Assembly (NCBI RefSeq): GCF_947179115.1
Contig: NZ_CAMXCI010000001.1
Coordinates: forward strand, 682,001 to 746,000
Source of the DNA: Commensalibacter papalotli
Lineage (GTDB): Bacteria > Pseudomonadota > Alphaproteobacteria > Acetobacterales > Acetobacteraceae
Length of the DNA stretch: 64,000 nucleotides
Direction: 5' to 3'
The translations under genes and the position numbers were made by a program. The notes under the pieces were generated by a model. That model had not been told where the DNA came from and did not search any database. It saw nothing but the letters and a program-made list of their open reading frames with translations. Below are positions 35,200-45,073 of this stretch, piece after piece. The number at the start of each line of letters is the position of its first letter. Position 1 is the first letter of the stretch.

Positions 35200-35700
35200 T
35201 TAAGGATTACGAGAAGGTGCAGCTGGTGGCAATGGTGCTGGTTGTTGCCCCCCAGCAGGCGCTGATCCAGAGCTAGGCATCTGAGCCAACAATGCAACAT
35301 GGGTAAACCCACCTGCCGTAATACGGCCCATAATTTCCATCACACGTCCATAATTAATATGCTGGTCGCCCTTTACAAAGATGCGATGCTCTGGGTCATT
35401 TTGTGATACAGCGCGCAACTGATCAACCAACTGGTTCATATCCACCACATTATCGCCCAAATATACAGAGCCATCTTCTTTGACAGTTACAGTAATGGGT
35501 TTCGTATCTGCATTAACAGGCTTTGCATCTGTCTTTGGCAAATCCACGTTAATACCGCTGGTCATCATCGGTGCAGCGACCATAAAAATAATCAATAATA
35601 CCAACATAACGTCAACCATTGGAGTCACGTTAATATCTGCCTGAGGGCGACGACGTCCTCGCCCACCCCTGCCAGATCCACCTTGAACAGAAAATCCCAT
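35200..35700 (-). CDS. tolR: Tol-Pal system protein TolR
   Basis: ExbD/TolR family, 166 residues. A basic Gly/Arg-rich head (about 5-18) precedes DINVTPMVDVMLVLLIIFMVAAPMM, the membrane helix with the proton-conducting Asp in VDVML. The periplasmic part has ITVTVKEDGSVYLGD and a C-terminal Pro/Ala/Gly-rich tail. It forms the proton channel with TolQ. It starts 4 bp after the tolQ stop. Confidence 0.95.
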   Translation of the reverse strand: MGFSVQGGSGRGGRGRRRPQADINVTPMVDVMLVLLIIFMVAAPMMTSGINVDLPKTDAKPVNADTKPITVTVKEDGSVYLGDNVVDMNQLVDQLRAVSQNDPEHRIFVKGDQHINYGRVMEIMGRITAGGFTHVALLAQMPSSGSAPAGGQQPAPLPPAAPSRNP

Positions 35701-35704
35701 TAAT

Positions 35705-36490
35705 TTATTCCTGGTTTTCTACAGCGTCAGATTTACTTGAAGAAATTGATGCTTCGGATTGACGAGAAAGAATTGCAGAAAATTCAGTTGCAAACCCCTC
35801 TAAACGTTCAGCAAACAAATTTAACTTATGACTAAAAAAGTTGTAAGCCACAACGGCGGGGATAGCAGTCAGCAACCCTAGGGCTGTTGCAAACAATGCT
35901 TCTGAAATCCCAGGAGCAACCACCGCAAGGCTGGTGTTATTTGACTGAGCAATTGATGCGAACGCATGCATAATTCCCCAAACTGTACCAAACAGTCCAA
36001 CGAATGGAGCCACTGGCCCAACGGTTGCAAGTAAGGTTAACCAACGTTCTAAACGTTCCATTTCCCTGGTAATGGTAATAGACATCGCACGATCGATACG
36101 TTGTTTTACTCCATCACTGCTCATATCAAGACCAGTAATACGTGCAGATCTGCGCCATTCCCCCATACCTGCACTGAATACTGCAGCCATTGGATGATTA
36201 GGTTTCACTCCATACTGATCATAAAGATCATCAAGACTACCACCTGACCAAAACAAATCTTCAAATTCATCAGCCTGACGTTTTGTTTTGCGAATAGTAA
36301 TAATTTTATCGAAGATAACTGCCCATACCCAAATACTGGCAATAACCAAACCAATCATCACTAACTTAACAACAAGTGCCGCGTGAATAAACAATGCCCA
36401 AGGGGATAAGTCTGCTGCTGGTGCAGCCAAATTTGCTGCATTAATCGTTGGATCCAAAAATGCCTCCTGCACTATGAATCTCATTAGCAT
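35705..36490 (-). CDS. tolQ: Tol-Pal system protein TolQ
   Basis: MotA/TolQ/ExbB proton channel subunit, 261 residues, with three membrane helices: one at about 33-60 (KLVMIGLVIASIWVWAVIF), and two more at about 155-180 and 195-215. The signature TLLATVGPVAPFVGLFGTVWGIM and SEALFATALGLLTAIPAVVAYN are present. It energises TolA by proton flow. It is the first tol gene, preceded by ybgC as in most proteobacteria. Confidence 0.96.
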   Translation of the reverse strand: MLMRFIVQEAFLDPTINAANLAAPAADLSPWALFIHAALVVKLVMIGLVIASIWVWAVIFDKIITIRKTKRQADEFEDLFWSGGSLDDLYDQYGVKPNHPMAAVFSAGMGEWRRSARITGLDMSSDGVKQRIDRAMSITITREMERLERWLTLLATVGPVAPFVGLFGTVWGIMHAFASIAQSNNTSLAVVAPGISEALFATALGLLTAIPAVVAYNFFSHKLNLFAERLEGFATEFSAILSRQSEASISSSKSDAVENQE

Positions 36491-36596
36491 CTAAAATTGA
36501 TACTAATGAGGCTAAGATTTTATTTCTCTATAAAACAAGTGTTAACTATTTTTGCAAACAAAAACAATCTCGTTTTCATTTGAATGAAATTTTCTT

Positions 36597-37073
36597 TTAA
36601 GAGTTAACTTCACTTAATGCATCAAAAATCTTTTGCCAATTACGTGGAAATGGAGATGGGGTATAATCACTCTTTTTAAGACACACAAGTTGTAACTTAA
36701 TTTCAGTCACGATCTCATCCTCACGCGAGAACACTTGCGACAACCAACAACTTGCCCCTAGAGCTGTTATTAAGCTGGTTCTTACATTCGCCATATCATC
36801 AAGGAAAAGCGGTTTTTTATATTGAATCTCCATTTGGCGAACAACTAAAATTTGTCCATATTCATAATATAGCTCTGCAACAGTTCCACCTAAACGACGG
36901 ATACATTCTGTTCTTGCACGTTCTGCAATTCCTAAATATTTTGCATGATAAACTACACCACCAGCATCTGTATCTTCATAACAAATTCTAAATTGATAGT
37001 TTTGGATCTCATCTTTGGACATTAATCGTGCTTTTGTTAACACTTCGTCGCCTTCTTGCGCCATAATTTCCAT
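36597..37073 (-). CDS. ybgC: Acyl-CoA thioesterase YbgC (tol-pal associated)
   Basis: Hot-dog thioesterase, about 158 residues. The active-site Asp and Tyr lie in YEDTDAGGVVYHAKYLGIAERAR, a YbgC signature. It hydrolyses short acyl-CoA or acts on acyl-ACP near the Tol complex. The ATG at 37073 is preferred: it lies 1 bp after the ruvB stop with GGAG of the ruvB tail as ribosome binding site; a longer frame to 37100 overlaps ruvB. The operon place before tolQ is conserved. Confidence 0.93.
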   Translation of the reverse strand: MEIMAQEGDEVLTKARLMSKDEIQNYQFRICYEDTDAGGVVYHAKYLGIAERARTECIRRLGGTVAELYYEYGQILVVRQMEIQYKKPLFLDDMANVRTSLITALGASCWLSQVFSREDEIVTEIKLQLVCLKKSDYTPSPFPRNWQKIFDALSEVNS

Positions 37074-37074
37074 T

Positions 37075-38136
37075 TTACTCTCCTTCTTCTGTCGTATCAT
37101 TTAATAGATCAAATTGTGTCGTAATAGAAGGCGGCGGAACTAAATTTAAATGTTTCCATCCTCTTTCTCCTAGTACACGTCCACGACTCGTTCGCAAAAC
37201 CAAACCTTCTTGAATCAAATAAGGCTCTATTACATCTTCCAATGTATCTCTGGATTCTGCCAAGGCTGCTGCTAGCGTTTCTACACCAACAGGCCCCCCA
37301 TGATGAAATTCAGCAATACGCATAAGATATCGCCGATCCATCGCATCAAGCCCCATTTGATCGACTTCTAAGCGTGATAAAGCCGCATCAGCAAGCTTGC
37401 TATTCACAGCTTGCCCCTCTTTATGGGTGATTAAAGCAAAATCTCGAACACGTCTTAACAAACGCCCCGCAATACGAGGCGTCCCCCGAGAACGTCGTGC
37501 AATTTCCACGGCACCATCATCCGTTAATTCAAAACCCAGTTTTCTAGCGCCACGAGCAACAATCAACTTTAGCTCTTCTGGTGTATAAAAGATTAAACGC
37601 AAAGGAATGCCAAAACGATCCCGCAATGGAGTCGCAAGCAACCCAGAACGGGTTGTTGCAGCAACTAGTGTAAAGGGGGGTAAATCAATCCTGACTGATC
37701 GAGCAGCAGGCCCCTCACCAATTATTAAATCAAGTTGAAAATCTTCCATCGCAGGATATAAAATTTCCTCAATAGAAGGATGCAAACGATGGATTTCATC
37801 AATAAATAAAACATCTCTTGGCTGTAAATTTGTTAAAATAGCAGCCAAATCCCCTGCCCTTTGTATCACAGGACCAGAAGTTGCCCTGAACCCAACCCCC
37901 AGCTCTTTAGATACAATTTGAGCCAAAGTTGTTTTACCCAAGCCTGGAGGGCCATGTAAAAGCACATGATCCAGCGCTTCCTCACGCTTACGAGCTGCTT
38001 GAATAAAAATAGACAAATTTTCTCTTGAAGTTTTTTGTCCAGTAAACTCAGACAAAGACTGCGGGCGTAAAGCAACCTCAAAATTATCTTCTGGTCGTTT
38101 CGTTGCATCAAATGGGCGGTTCTCCAAAGAGTTCAT
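37075..38136 (-). CDS. ruvB: Holliday junction DNA helicase RuvB
   Basis: AAA+ motor, 353 residues. Walker A GPPGLGKTTLAQIV at about 63-76, Walker B VLFIDEIHRLH, sensor 1 LVAATTRSGLL and the arginine finger region DRFGIPLRL; the C-terminal winged helix has GGPVGVETLAAALAESRDTLEDVIEPYLIQ. It drives branch migration with RuvA. The start overlaps the ruvA stop by 4 bp (ATGA), indicating coupling. Confidence 0.97.
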   Translation of the reverse strand: MNSLENRPFDATKRPEDNFEVALRPQSLSEFTGQKTSRENLSIFIQAARKREEALDHVLLHGPPGLGKTTLAQIVSKELGVGFRATSGPVIQRAGDLAAILTNLQPRDVLFIDEIHRLHPSIEEILYPAMEDFQLDLIIGEGPAARSVRIDLPPFTLVAATTRSGLLATPLRDRFGIPLRLIFYTPEELKLIVARGARKLGFELTDDGAVEIARRSRGTPRIAGRLLRRVRDFALITHKEGQAVNSKLADAALSRLEVDQMGLDAMDRRYLMRIAEFHHGGPVGVETLAAALAESRDTLEDVIEPYLIQEGLVLRTSRGRVLGERGWKHLNLVPPPSITTQFDLLNDTTEEGE

Positions 38137-38768
38137 CTTGCTAACTCTTTTAAAGATTCACGAATCACTAAATCTAATTCTGAACCTTTACCTTCTTCGT
38201 TTAAACGCTTAATAACTTTAACAACAACAGGTTGAGATTCCACGCGACGAAATCCCAGACCTTCCAAAGCCAACAGACAATCTGATAATATCTGCGTTGT
38301 TTTAGGGATAGATTCCTTACCTTTTACCTCTGAAGCTATCACAGATACCACTTGATCTGATAATGAAGCAACCTTACTACTCAACTCCGTCAAAATACGA
38401 ACAGCAAGCCTTGCACCTACCCCTGGCGCACGTGTTAATGTAGCTTTATCAGCAGTCATAATTGCTGTGCTGATCTCATCAGGGGAAAGTGTTGATAAAA
38501 TAGAAAGAGCCATACGTACCCCAACCCCTTGAACCGTTGTTAAGAGGCGAAACCAGTCCCGTTCAAAGCTATCGGCGAATCCATAAAGCAAAATAGCATC
38601 TTCACGGACAATGGTTTCAATTAAAACTCGGGCAACTTCGGGTGCTCTGGGTAAACGAGATAAAGTACGATTAGATACAAAAACCACATACCCCACACCA
38701 TTTACATCAATTAAACAGCGATCAGCCTCGACCTGTTCAACTAATAATCCTGTTAATTGCCCAATCAT
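38133..38768 (-). CDS. ruvA: Holliday junction DNA helicase RuvA
   Basis: 211 residues; begins MIGQLTGLLVE with an OB fold, then the tandem helix-hairpin-helix region (VQGVGVRMALSILS and APGVGARLAVRILTEL) and a C-terminal domain (ALEGLGFRR) that binds RuvB. It binds the four-way junction as a tetramer. It overlaps ruvC by 4 bp, and ruvB by 4 bp. All three ruv genes run in one operon, ruvC-ruvA-ruvB. Confidence 0.96.
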   Translation of the reverse strand: MIGQLTGLLVEQVEADRCLIDVNGVGYVVFVSNRTLSRLPRAPEVARVLIETIVREDAILLYGFADSFERDWFRLLTTVQGVGVRMALSILSTLSPDEISTAIMTADKATLTRAPGVGARLAVRILTELSSKVASLSDQVVSVIASEVKGKESIPKTTQILSDCLLALEGLGFRRVESQPVVVKVIKRLNEEGKGSELDLVIRESLKELAR

Positions 38769-39271
38769 GCCATCACCTTCCCAAGTGCAATAGAATTCAA
38801 GCTAGTACGATGATGTGCATGACAAATCGCTATTGCCAAAGCATCTGCTGCATCTGCCTTTTGTATGACAGCAGTAGGTAAAATACGCTTAACCATCATA
38901 GTAACTTGATCCTTGGTTGCAGCACCCGTACCAACAACAGCTCTCTTAACTGTTTTTGCACCATATTCAATCACGCACAAACTACGCTTGGCTGGAATTA
39001 ACAATGCAACTCCCCTAGCATACCCTAATTTCAATGTTGCTGTACCATTTTGGTTAACATAAGTTTCCTCAACCGCAGCTTCATCAGGAGTATATTGTTC
39101 AATTAGTTTTTCTAAACCATCTGATAAAACACAAAGACGCTCGGGAACCGCTGTTTTACTGTCCGTTGCCAATACCCCACCAGCAACATAAGAAAGACGA
39201 TTTCCTTGAGCGTCTATAATACCCCAACCTGTAAAACGCAGACCAGGATCAATCCCTAGAATTCTAACCAC
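38765..39271 (-). CDS. ruvC: Holliday junction resolvase RuvC
   Basis: RNase H-fold endonuclease, 168 residues, with the first catalytic Asp in RILGIDPGLRFTGWG, the Glu in AAVEETYVNQN, and the C-terminal acidic cluster DAADALAIAICHAHH. It nicks Holliday junctions symmetrically. It lies 5 bp after yebC, giving yebC-ruvC-ruvA-ruvB. Confidence 0.97.
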   Translation of the reverse strand: MVRILGIDPGLRFTGWGIIDAQGNRLSYVAGGVLATDSKTAVPERLCVLSDGLEKLIEQYTPDEAAVEETYVNQNGTATLKLGYARGVALLIPAKRSLCVIEYGAKTVKRAVVGTGAATKDQVTMMVKRILPTAVIQKADAADALAIAICHAHHRTSLNSIALGKVMA

Positions 39272-39276
39272 AAAAT

Positions 39277-40026
39277 TTAAACCGATAACCGTTCTGCAAC
39301 ATCATCAGGAAGATCAAAATTAGCAAAAACGTTCTGCACATCATCATGATCTTCTAGTGTATCAATTAATTTTAACAAAGTTTGAGCATTATCTTCAGTT
39401 AACGTCACGGTATTGCTTGGACGCCATTCAATTTTAGCGCTCTCTGGATCACTAAATTTACTCTCCAAAGCGTCACGAACCGCAAAGAAATTTCCCATTG
39501 GACAAGTAATTTCATAATAACCATCGACCAAATCAACATTTTCAGCCTCAGCTTCAATTGCGGCCTCAAACATAGCATCATATTCAGCAACTGATTCTGG
39601 GTAGGTAATCACACCTAAACGTTCAAACATAAAAGAAACTGAATTCATTTCCCCTAAAGAGCCGCCATATTTATTAAAAGCTGCACGAACATCAGATGCT
39701 GTACGGTTACGATTATCTGTTAATGCCTCTACGATAATTGCAACTCCAGCCGTGCCATAACCCTCATAGCGCACCTCTTGAAAGCTATCCCCTTCACCGC
39801 TACCTGCAGCTTTTTTGATTGCACGGTCAACGTTATCTTTGGGCATATTTACCGCCCTGGCTGCAGCAACAGCAGCCCTTAGACGTGGATTAAATGCAGG
39901 ATCAGGTAATCCTGTTTTCGCAGCAACGGTAATTTCACGAATAATTTTGGCAAAGTCTCTTGCTCTACGTGCATCTTGGGCACCTTTACGATGCATGATA
40001 TTTTTAAATTTAGAATGTCCAGCCAT
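39277..40026 (-). CDS. yebC: YebC/PmpR family protein
   Basis: 249 residues, the usual length. Begins MAGHSKFKNIMHRKGAQDARRA and includes ARAVNMPKDNVDRAIKKAAG and GYGTAGVAIIVEALTDNRNRT, all YebC signatures. The family was long called a transcriptional regulator; TACO1-related members are now linked to translation of proline-rich stretches. In a window with EF-P and very Pro-rich envelope proteins, that is a possible functional tie (inference). Confidence 0.95.
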   Translation of the reverse strand: MAGHSKFKNIMHRKGAQDARRARDFAKIIREITVAAKTGLPDPAFNPRLRAAVAAARAVNMPKDNVDRAIKKAAGSGEGDSFQEVRYEGYGTAGVAIIVEALTDNRNRTASDVRAAFNKYGGSLGEMNSVSFMFERLGVITYPESVAEYDAMFEAAIEAEAENVDLVDGYYEITCPMGNFFAVRDALESKFSDPESAKIEWRPSNTVTLTEDNAQTLLKLIDTLEDHDDVQNVFANFDLPDDVAERLSV

Positions 40027-40071
40027 AAATTTTTCTCTTAATTCTCTCTAATCTTTAAATAAACTTAGTAA

Positions 40072-42744
40072 CTAAGCCAAACTGCCATGACAATGTTTGT
40101 ATTTCTTACCTGATCCACAAGGACAAAGCGCATTACGAGGAATATCGTCCCCTTGCTCAAGAATTTCTGTCCACTCTTTAGAAATATCTACCTCATCACC
40201 TTGTGAACTTTGCAAAGAGTGTCCCTCGGGAAAATCATCAGCAGGTGCTTCATCATCCGTTGTGACATTCACTTCTACTCTACATAACGTAGAAATAACG
40301 CGTTCATTCAACTCGTCCAACATATAATGAAATAAGTTGAAGGCCTCTTTTTTATATTCATTCAAAGGGTCTTTTTGCCCATAAGCACGAAGACCAATTC
40401 CTTGACGCATTTGATCAAGGCGCAAAAGATGCTCTTTCCAAACACCATCCAAAGTCGTCAGTAAAATTTGCTTTTCAACATAACGCATTATCGAAGCACC
40501 AAAATTCGCAGCTCTGATCGCGTGAGCATTTTCTGCGGCTTCTTTGATACGATTTTCAATATCATCAATACTGATTGTTGGTTCTTCTGACCATTCTTTA
40601 ATAGGTAAATCTAAGTTAAGTAAGCGCTTAACTTCAAGAGTTAATTCTTCTGTCTGCCATTGTTCAGCGAATGATTTTTCTGGTAGATAATTTAAAATCA
40701 TTGATGTAATCACATCATTACGCATGTTCGTAATAGTTTCAGATACATCTTCCAAAGTCATATATTCACGACGTTGAGAATACACTTCTTTACGTTGATC
40801 ATTAATAACATCGTCATATTTCAACGTATTTTTACGCATATCAAAGTTGCGTTCTTCAACTTTTTTCTGTGCTTTTTCAAGGGCTTTGTTAATCCAAGGA
40901 TGTACAATAGCCTCCCCTTCTTTTAAACCCATTTTTTGGAGCATTCCGCTCATTCGCTCAGAACCAAAAATACGCATCAAATCATCTTCTAAAGACAAGA
41001 AAAACCGTGAATTTCCTGGGTCTCCTTGACGACCAGCACGACCACGCAGCTGATTATCAATACGACGACTTTCATGACGTTCCGTTCCAATAACAAATAG
41101 GCCGCCATTACTTTTGACCTGTTCGTGATCTAATTTTGTATGTTCACGTAACTCTTGTTCTTTTTGTTTACGTTCTTCTTCGTCCTCAATATCTGAGAGG
41201 CGTTGTTGAATAAGCATTTCAACATTCCCCCCAAGTTTAATATCCGTACCACGACCTGCCATATTGGTTGCAATTGTAATTGCACCAGATCCACCGGCCT
41301 GCGCAACGATCTGTGCTTCTTTTTCATGGAAACGTGCATTTAACACATTATGAGGAATTTTCTTTTTTGTTAATAAGTTAGAAAGAATTTCGCTTTTTTC
41401 AATGGACGTCGTTCCTACCAAAATGGGTTGTTTTTTTGCATGAATTTCTTCGATTAATTTACTGACTGCTTCATATTTTTCATTCGCACTTAGATAAATT
41501 TCATCATGCTCATCTTGACGTTGAACTGTCAAATTTGTTGGAATGGAGACAACATCTAGCTTGTAAATTTCTGCAAACTCATCAACTTCAGTCATTGCTG
41601 TTCCCGTCATCCCAGATAATTTAGGATATAAACGGAAATAATTTTGGAATGTAATTGACGCTAATGTTTGATTTTCTTGCTGAATCGTTACATGCTCTTT
41701 GGCTTCCAAAGCTTGATGCAAACCATCAGAATAACGACGACCATCCATCATACGCCCAGTAAACTCATCAATCAGCACAATTTTATCGTTACGAACGATA
41801 TAATCGACGTCTCTGGCAAATAAAGTATGGGCTCTCAACGCTTGTTGCATATGATGAACCAAGGCAACATTATGGATGTCATAAAGCCCCCCTTCACGTA
41901 AAACCTCTTTGTCACGTAAAGTTGCTTCGATACGTTCTGTTCCTATCTCAGTCGGAATAACAGTTTTGAATTTCTCATCTTTTTCGTAATTTTCAGGATC
42001 TTTGACAATCTCTTTGATAATTTCATCAACAGATCTGTATAAATCCGAACTGTCATCGGCAACGCCAGAAATAATTAACGGAGTCCGTGCTTCATCAATT
42101 AAAATAGAATCAACTTCATCGACGATCGCATAAAAAAAGTCACGTTGAACCATTTCATCAAAACTATATTTCATATTATCGCGCAAATAATCGAAACCAA
42201 ATTCGTTATTTGTACCATAAGTAATATCTGCTTGATAAGAAGCCTTACGTTCGTTGTCATTAAGATCGGCAACAATTGTACCAACCGTCAACCCAAGAAA
42301 ATTATATAAACGCCCCATTTCTTCTGCATCACGTGAAGCAAGATAGTCATTTACTGTAACTACATGCACACCCTTAGCTGGCAAAGCGTTCAAATAAACA
42401 GCAAGTGTTGCTACCAGTGTTTTTCCTTCACCCGTACGCATTTCTGCGACTTTACCATCATGAAGAACCATCCCACCAATAAGCTGCACATCAAAATGAC
42501 GCATACCCAAAACGCGTTTTGATGCTTCTCTGACTACAGCAAAAGCTTCTGGTAACAACGCGTCTAACTCTTCACCATCAGCAAGACGCTTGCGAAATTC
42601 AATCGTCTTATTGGCAAGAGCCACATCATCCAAAGCTTGTATTTCAGGCTCCAGACTGTTAATTTTAGGCACTCGCCGTTGATAGGCTTTTAATGAACGC
42701 TCATTAGAGGTGCCCATAATGGCACGGGCAAATTTTGCAAACAT
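40072..42744 (-). CDS. secA: Preprotein translocase ATPase SecA
   Basis: 890 residues from ATG 42744 (a TTG one codon earlier is also in frame). Walker A is in MRTGEGKTLVATLAVY, DEVDSILIDEARTPLI is the DEAD-like Walker B, ATNMAGRGTDIKLGG and RRIDNQLRGRAGRQGDPG are motifs V and VI. The C-terminus carries the SecB/zinc-binding CPCGSGKKYKHCHG. It drives Sec export and is essential. No gene immediately upstream on this strand; the long 300-bp spacer to the divergent ppiC gene should hold both promoters. Confidence 0.97.
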   Translation of the reverse strand: MFAKFARAIMGTSNERSLKAYQRRVPKINSLEPEIQALDDVALANKTIEFRKRLADGEELDALLPEAFAVVREASKRVLGMRHFDVQLIGGMVLHDGKVAEMRTGEGKTLVATLAVYLNALPAKGVHVVTVNDYLASRDAEEMGRLYNFLGLTVGTIVADLNDNERKASYQADITYGTNNEFGFDYLRDNMKYSFDEMVQRDFFYAIVDEVDSILIDEARTPLIISGVADDSSDLYRSVDEIIKEIVKDPENYEKDEKFKTVIPTEIGTERIEATLRDKEVLREGGLYDIHNVALVHHMQQALRAHTLFARDVDYIVRNDKIVLIDEFTGRMMDGRRYSDGLHQALEAKEHVTIQQENQTLASITFQNYFRLYPKLSGMTGTAMTEVDEFAEIYKLDVVSIPTNLTVQRQDEHDEIYLSANEKYEAVSKLIEEIHAKKQPILVGTTSIEKSEILSNLLTKKKIPHNVLNARFHEKEAQIVAQAGGSGAITIATNMAGRGTDIKLGGNVEMLIQQRLSDIEDEEERKQKEQELREHTKLDHEQVKSNGGLFVIGTERHESRRIDNQLRGRAGRQGDPGNSRFFLSLEDDLMRIFGSERMSGMLQKMGLKEGEAIVHPWINKALEKAQKKVEERNFDMRKNTLKYDDVINDQRKEVYSQRREYMTLEDVSETITNMRNDVITSMILNYLPEKSFAEQWQTEELTLEVKRLLNLDLPIKEWSEEPTISIDDIENRIKEAAENAHAIRAANFGASIMRYVEKQILLTTLDGVWKEHLLRLDQMRQGIGLRAYGQKDPLNEYKKEAFNLFHYMLDELNERVISTLCRVEVNVTTDDEAPADDFPEGHSLQSSQGDEVDISKEWTEILEQGDDIPRNALCPCGSGKKYKHCHGSLA

Positions 42745-43043
42745 CAATATTTTCCAAACAACGACCCCGTAACTCTGCCTGTCAGCACAAGGTCCGTCAG
42801 TAATCTCATTTAAACTTAACCAAATTCAGGCAGAACTAAGTCAACAATAATTATATTTAAAAAGCTTTTAATATCATATCATAGACATTCGTGAATATAT
42901 ATTTTTTTAATATTCTTTACTTTGTCTCACTTCACCAAATAATCAAATTTGACTAAAGACAATTTTTTTTTCATGTGATATAATTGCCCTCAAGTATAAT
43001 TTGTTAAAACAAACACTAACTTTATCATTTTTAAGGTATTTTT

Positions 43044-43997
43044 ATGTCTATTTCTAATAAAACTTTTCGTTTTGCGGCAAGTCTTTTAATTACATCAAGT
43101 CTTTTTAGCACTGCTTTAATGGCCGCTGAACCAGCTAAAGAACCTGCTAAGCCTGCTAAAGCTGAAGTTGCAGCAGCAACAAACGATGCTTCTTCTTTGG
43201 AAAATGCAGATAAAAGCACAGTCCTCGCAACGGTTAATGGTCAAAATATTACTGTTGGTGATGTTTTAGATGCTCGGAAACTATTACCTGCTCAATTAAG
43301 CCAAATCCCTACTGGTGTTTTATTGCCTATGATGGTTGATCAAATGGTTGACCAAAAAGCTGTTCAACAAGCTGCAGAAAAAGCAAACTTGGAAAATACG
43401 CCAGAAGTTCAAAAACAATTAAAACTTGCTAAAACAAGTATTATTCAAGATGCATTCTTGAAAAATAAAGTTGAACCAACAATTACGCCAGAAGCAATAA
43501 AAAAATTCTATGATGAAAATTATGCGAATAAACCACCTTTAAAAGAGGCTCATATTCGTCATATTCTTGTAAAAACACAAGCAGAAGCTGAAAAAATCAT
43601 TAAGGAATTAAAAGCTGGTAAAAAATTCGCTGATCTTGCAAAAGCAAGTTCTATCGATAAAGCAACAGCTGGTCAAAATGGTGGCGATCTTGGTTGGGTA
43701 AAAGCTGATGAGCTTGTTCCTGATTTCTCCAAGGCTGCATTTGCAATGAAAGCAAACACAACCAGCACCACGCCAGTAAAAAGTCCATTTGGTTACCACG
43801 TTATTCAAGTTTTAGCGTATAAAGAGGTTCCTGTTCCTCCATTGGATAAAGTAACACCAATGATCCGCCAAAAGCTAATCCAACAAAATGTTAAAACTGT
43901 TATTGATGACACAGTAAAACAAAGTCAAATTACTAAGAATGATGCTGTGATTAAAAAATATACCATTCAACCACCCTCACCTCCTACTGCTCAATAA
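43044..43997 (+). CDS. Periplasmic parvulin-type peptidyl-prolyl isomerase
   Basis: 317 residues. Signal peptide (FAASLLITSSLFSTALMAA), an Ala/Lys/Pro-rich spacer, a SurA-N-like segment (about 55-145, VLATVNGQNITVGDVLDARKL) and a PpiC rotamase domain (about 170-265) with EAHIRHILVKTQAEAEKI, GGDLGWVKADELVPDFSKAAF and TPVKSPFGYHVIQVL. It probably assists folding of outer-membrane or secreted proteins. It lies 18 bp before a second parvulin gene; both read divergently from secA. Confidence 0.92.
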   Translation: MSISNKTFRFAASLLITSSLFSTALMAAEPAKEPAKPAKAEVAAATNDASSLENADKSTVLATVNGQNITVGDVLDARKLLPAQLSQIPTGVLLPMMVDQMVDQKAVQQAAEKANLENTPEVQKQLKLAKTSIIQDAFLKNKVEPTITPEAIKKFYDENYANKPPLKEAHIRHILVKTQAEAEKIIKELKAGKKFADLAKASSIDKATAGQNGGDLGWVKADELVPDFSKAAFAMKANTTSTTPVKSPFGYHVIQVLAYKEVPVPPLDKVTPMIRQKLIQQNVKTVIDDTVKQSQITKNDAVIKKYTIQPPSPPTAQ

Positions 43998-44015
43998 GGT
44001 TGAATTTAGATAAAA

Positions 44016-44948
44016 ATGATTGTTTTATTTCGTAATAAGAAATTTATTTTTTATATTTTTACGATTACTCAAACAATCATTTTTTCTTATCCAGTAAAGG
44101 CCATATCCGCTCTTTCTTTACCTAATGATAACTTTTCTTCTTCTTTGTTAAGCACATCCGAACCAATCAAAGCACCACCAAGTTCATTAGAAATTACAAA
44201 TTATCCAAAGCAAATATTAGCACGTGTAAATAATGAACCCATTACGGTAGAGGACGTAGAAGCTTTAGTTTCTAATCTACCCCAAGAATTAAAATCTCTA
44301 CCAAAAGAATTGTTATATCCGCAACTTATTAAGCAACTTATTGTTGACCGTGCATTAATGGTTGCAATTCAAAAAGATGGAATTGATAAGCAGCTCTCCG
44401 TCCAGCAAGATATTCAAGTGGCGACTAAAAATCTGGTTCAACAAAAACTTTCACAAGCCTATTTTTTCGAAAAACTAAAACCTTTTTTAACAGAACAAGC
44501 AATTCAACATTATTATAACGCGCATTATTTACATCAACCGCATGTCAAGGAAGTGCATTTACGTCAAATTATTGTTCAAACTCCAGAAATAGCCCAAATT
44601 ATTTTACAAAAACTCAAAGATGGACATACTTTTACCGATCTTGCCAGTATTTATTCTATTGATTTACAAAATGGAAAAATAAAACAAGGAGATATAGGTT
44701 GGTTTAAAGAAGACACTTTAACACCTTCTATTGCCCAAACCATCTCTGTTTTGCACAATGATGAATATACAAAAACACCTATTAAAACGGATTATGGGTG
44801 GGTGTTATTTCAAAAAATTAACGAGCGTTATAGCTCAACTCCACCCTTAAATTCTGTCAGGCAAAGCATTAAAGAACAAATAACCAAAGAAGCAATTATG
44901 AAATTATACGAAGAAAGCTTGAAAAAAGTTCATATTATAGAATATTAG
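44016..44948 (+). CDS. Second periplasmic parvulin-type peptidyl-prolyl isomerase
   Basis: 310 residues with signal-like IFTITQTIIFSYPVKAISA at about 16-34, a SurA-N-like part (about 65-150, ILARVNNEPITVEDVEALV) and a PpiC domain (about 165-265; KEVHLRQIIVQTPE, QGDIGWFKEDTLTPSIAQTI, TPIKTDYGWVLFQKI). It is a paralogue of the gene 18 bp upstream but clearly diverged, so the duplication is old. Several aromatic and polar changes in the rotamase domain leave catalytic activity open. Confidence 0.9.
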   Translation: MIVLFRNKKFIFYIFTITQTIIFSYPVKAISALSLPNDNFSSSLLSTSEPIKAPPSSLEITNYPKQILARVNNEPITVEDVEALVSNLPQELKSLPKELLYPQLIKQLIVDRALMVAIQKDGIDKQLSVQQDIQVATKNLVQQKLSQAYFFEKLKPFLTEQAIQHYYNAHYLHQPHVKEVHLRQIIVQTPEIAQIILQKLKDGHTFTDLASIYSIDLQNGKIKQGDIGWFKEDTLTPSIAQTISVLHNDEYTKTPIKTDYGWVLFQKINERYSSTPPLNSVRQSIKEQITKEAIMKLYEESLKKVHIIEY

Positions 44949-45073
44949 TCTTTATAAGATTAGACGCTATTGATTATATTCTTAAAAATATCATTATTAA
45001 ATGTTATTTCTGTTTTATTATTAATCCAATATTTTTTAATCTTTTGCACTTCATTGACAAAGGTCTTTTCATT

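Noticed and set aside
42745..43043. Small RNA or gene in the secA-ppiC spacer
   Set aside because: Only a short repeat-like stretch (TGCCTG ... CAGGCA) was seen; there is no stable terminator or open frame, so it is read as a divergent promoter region.
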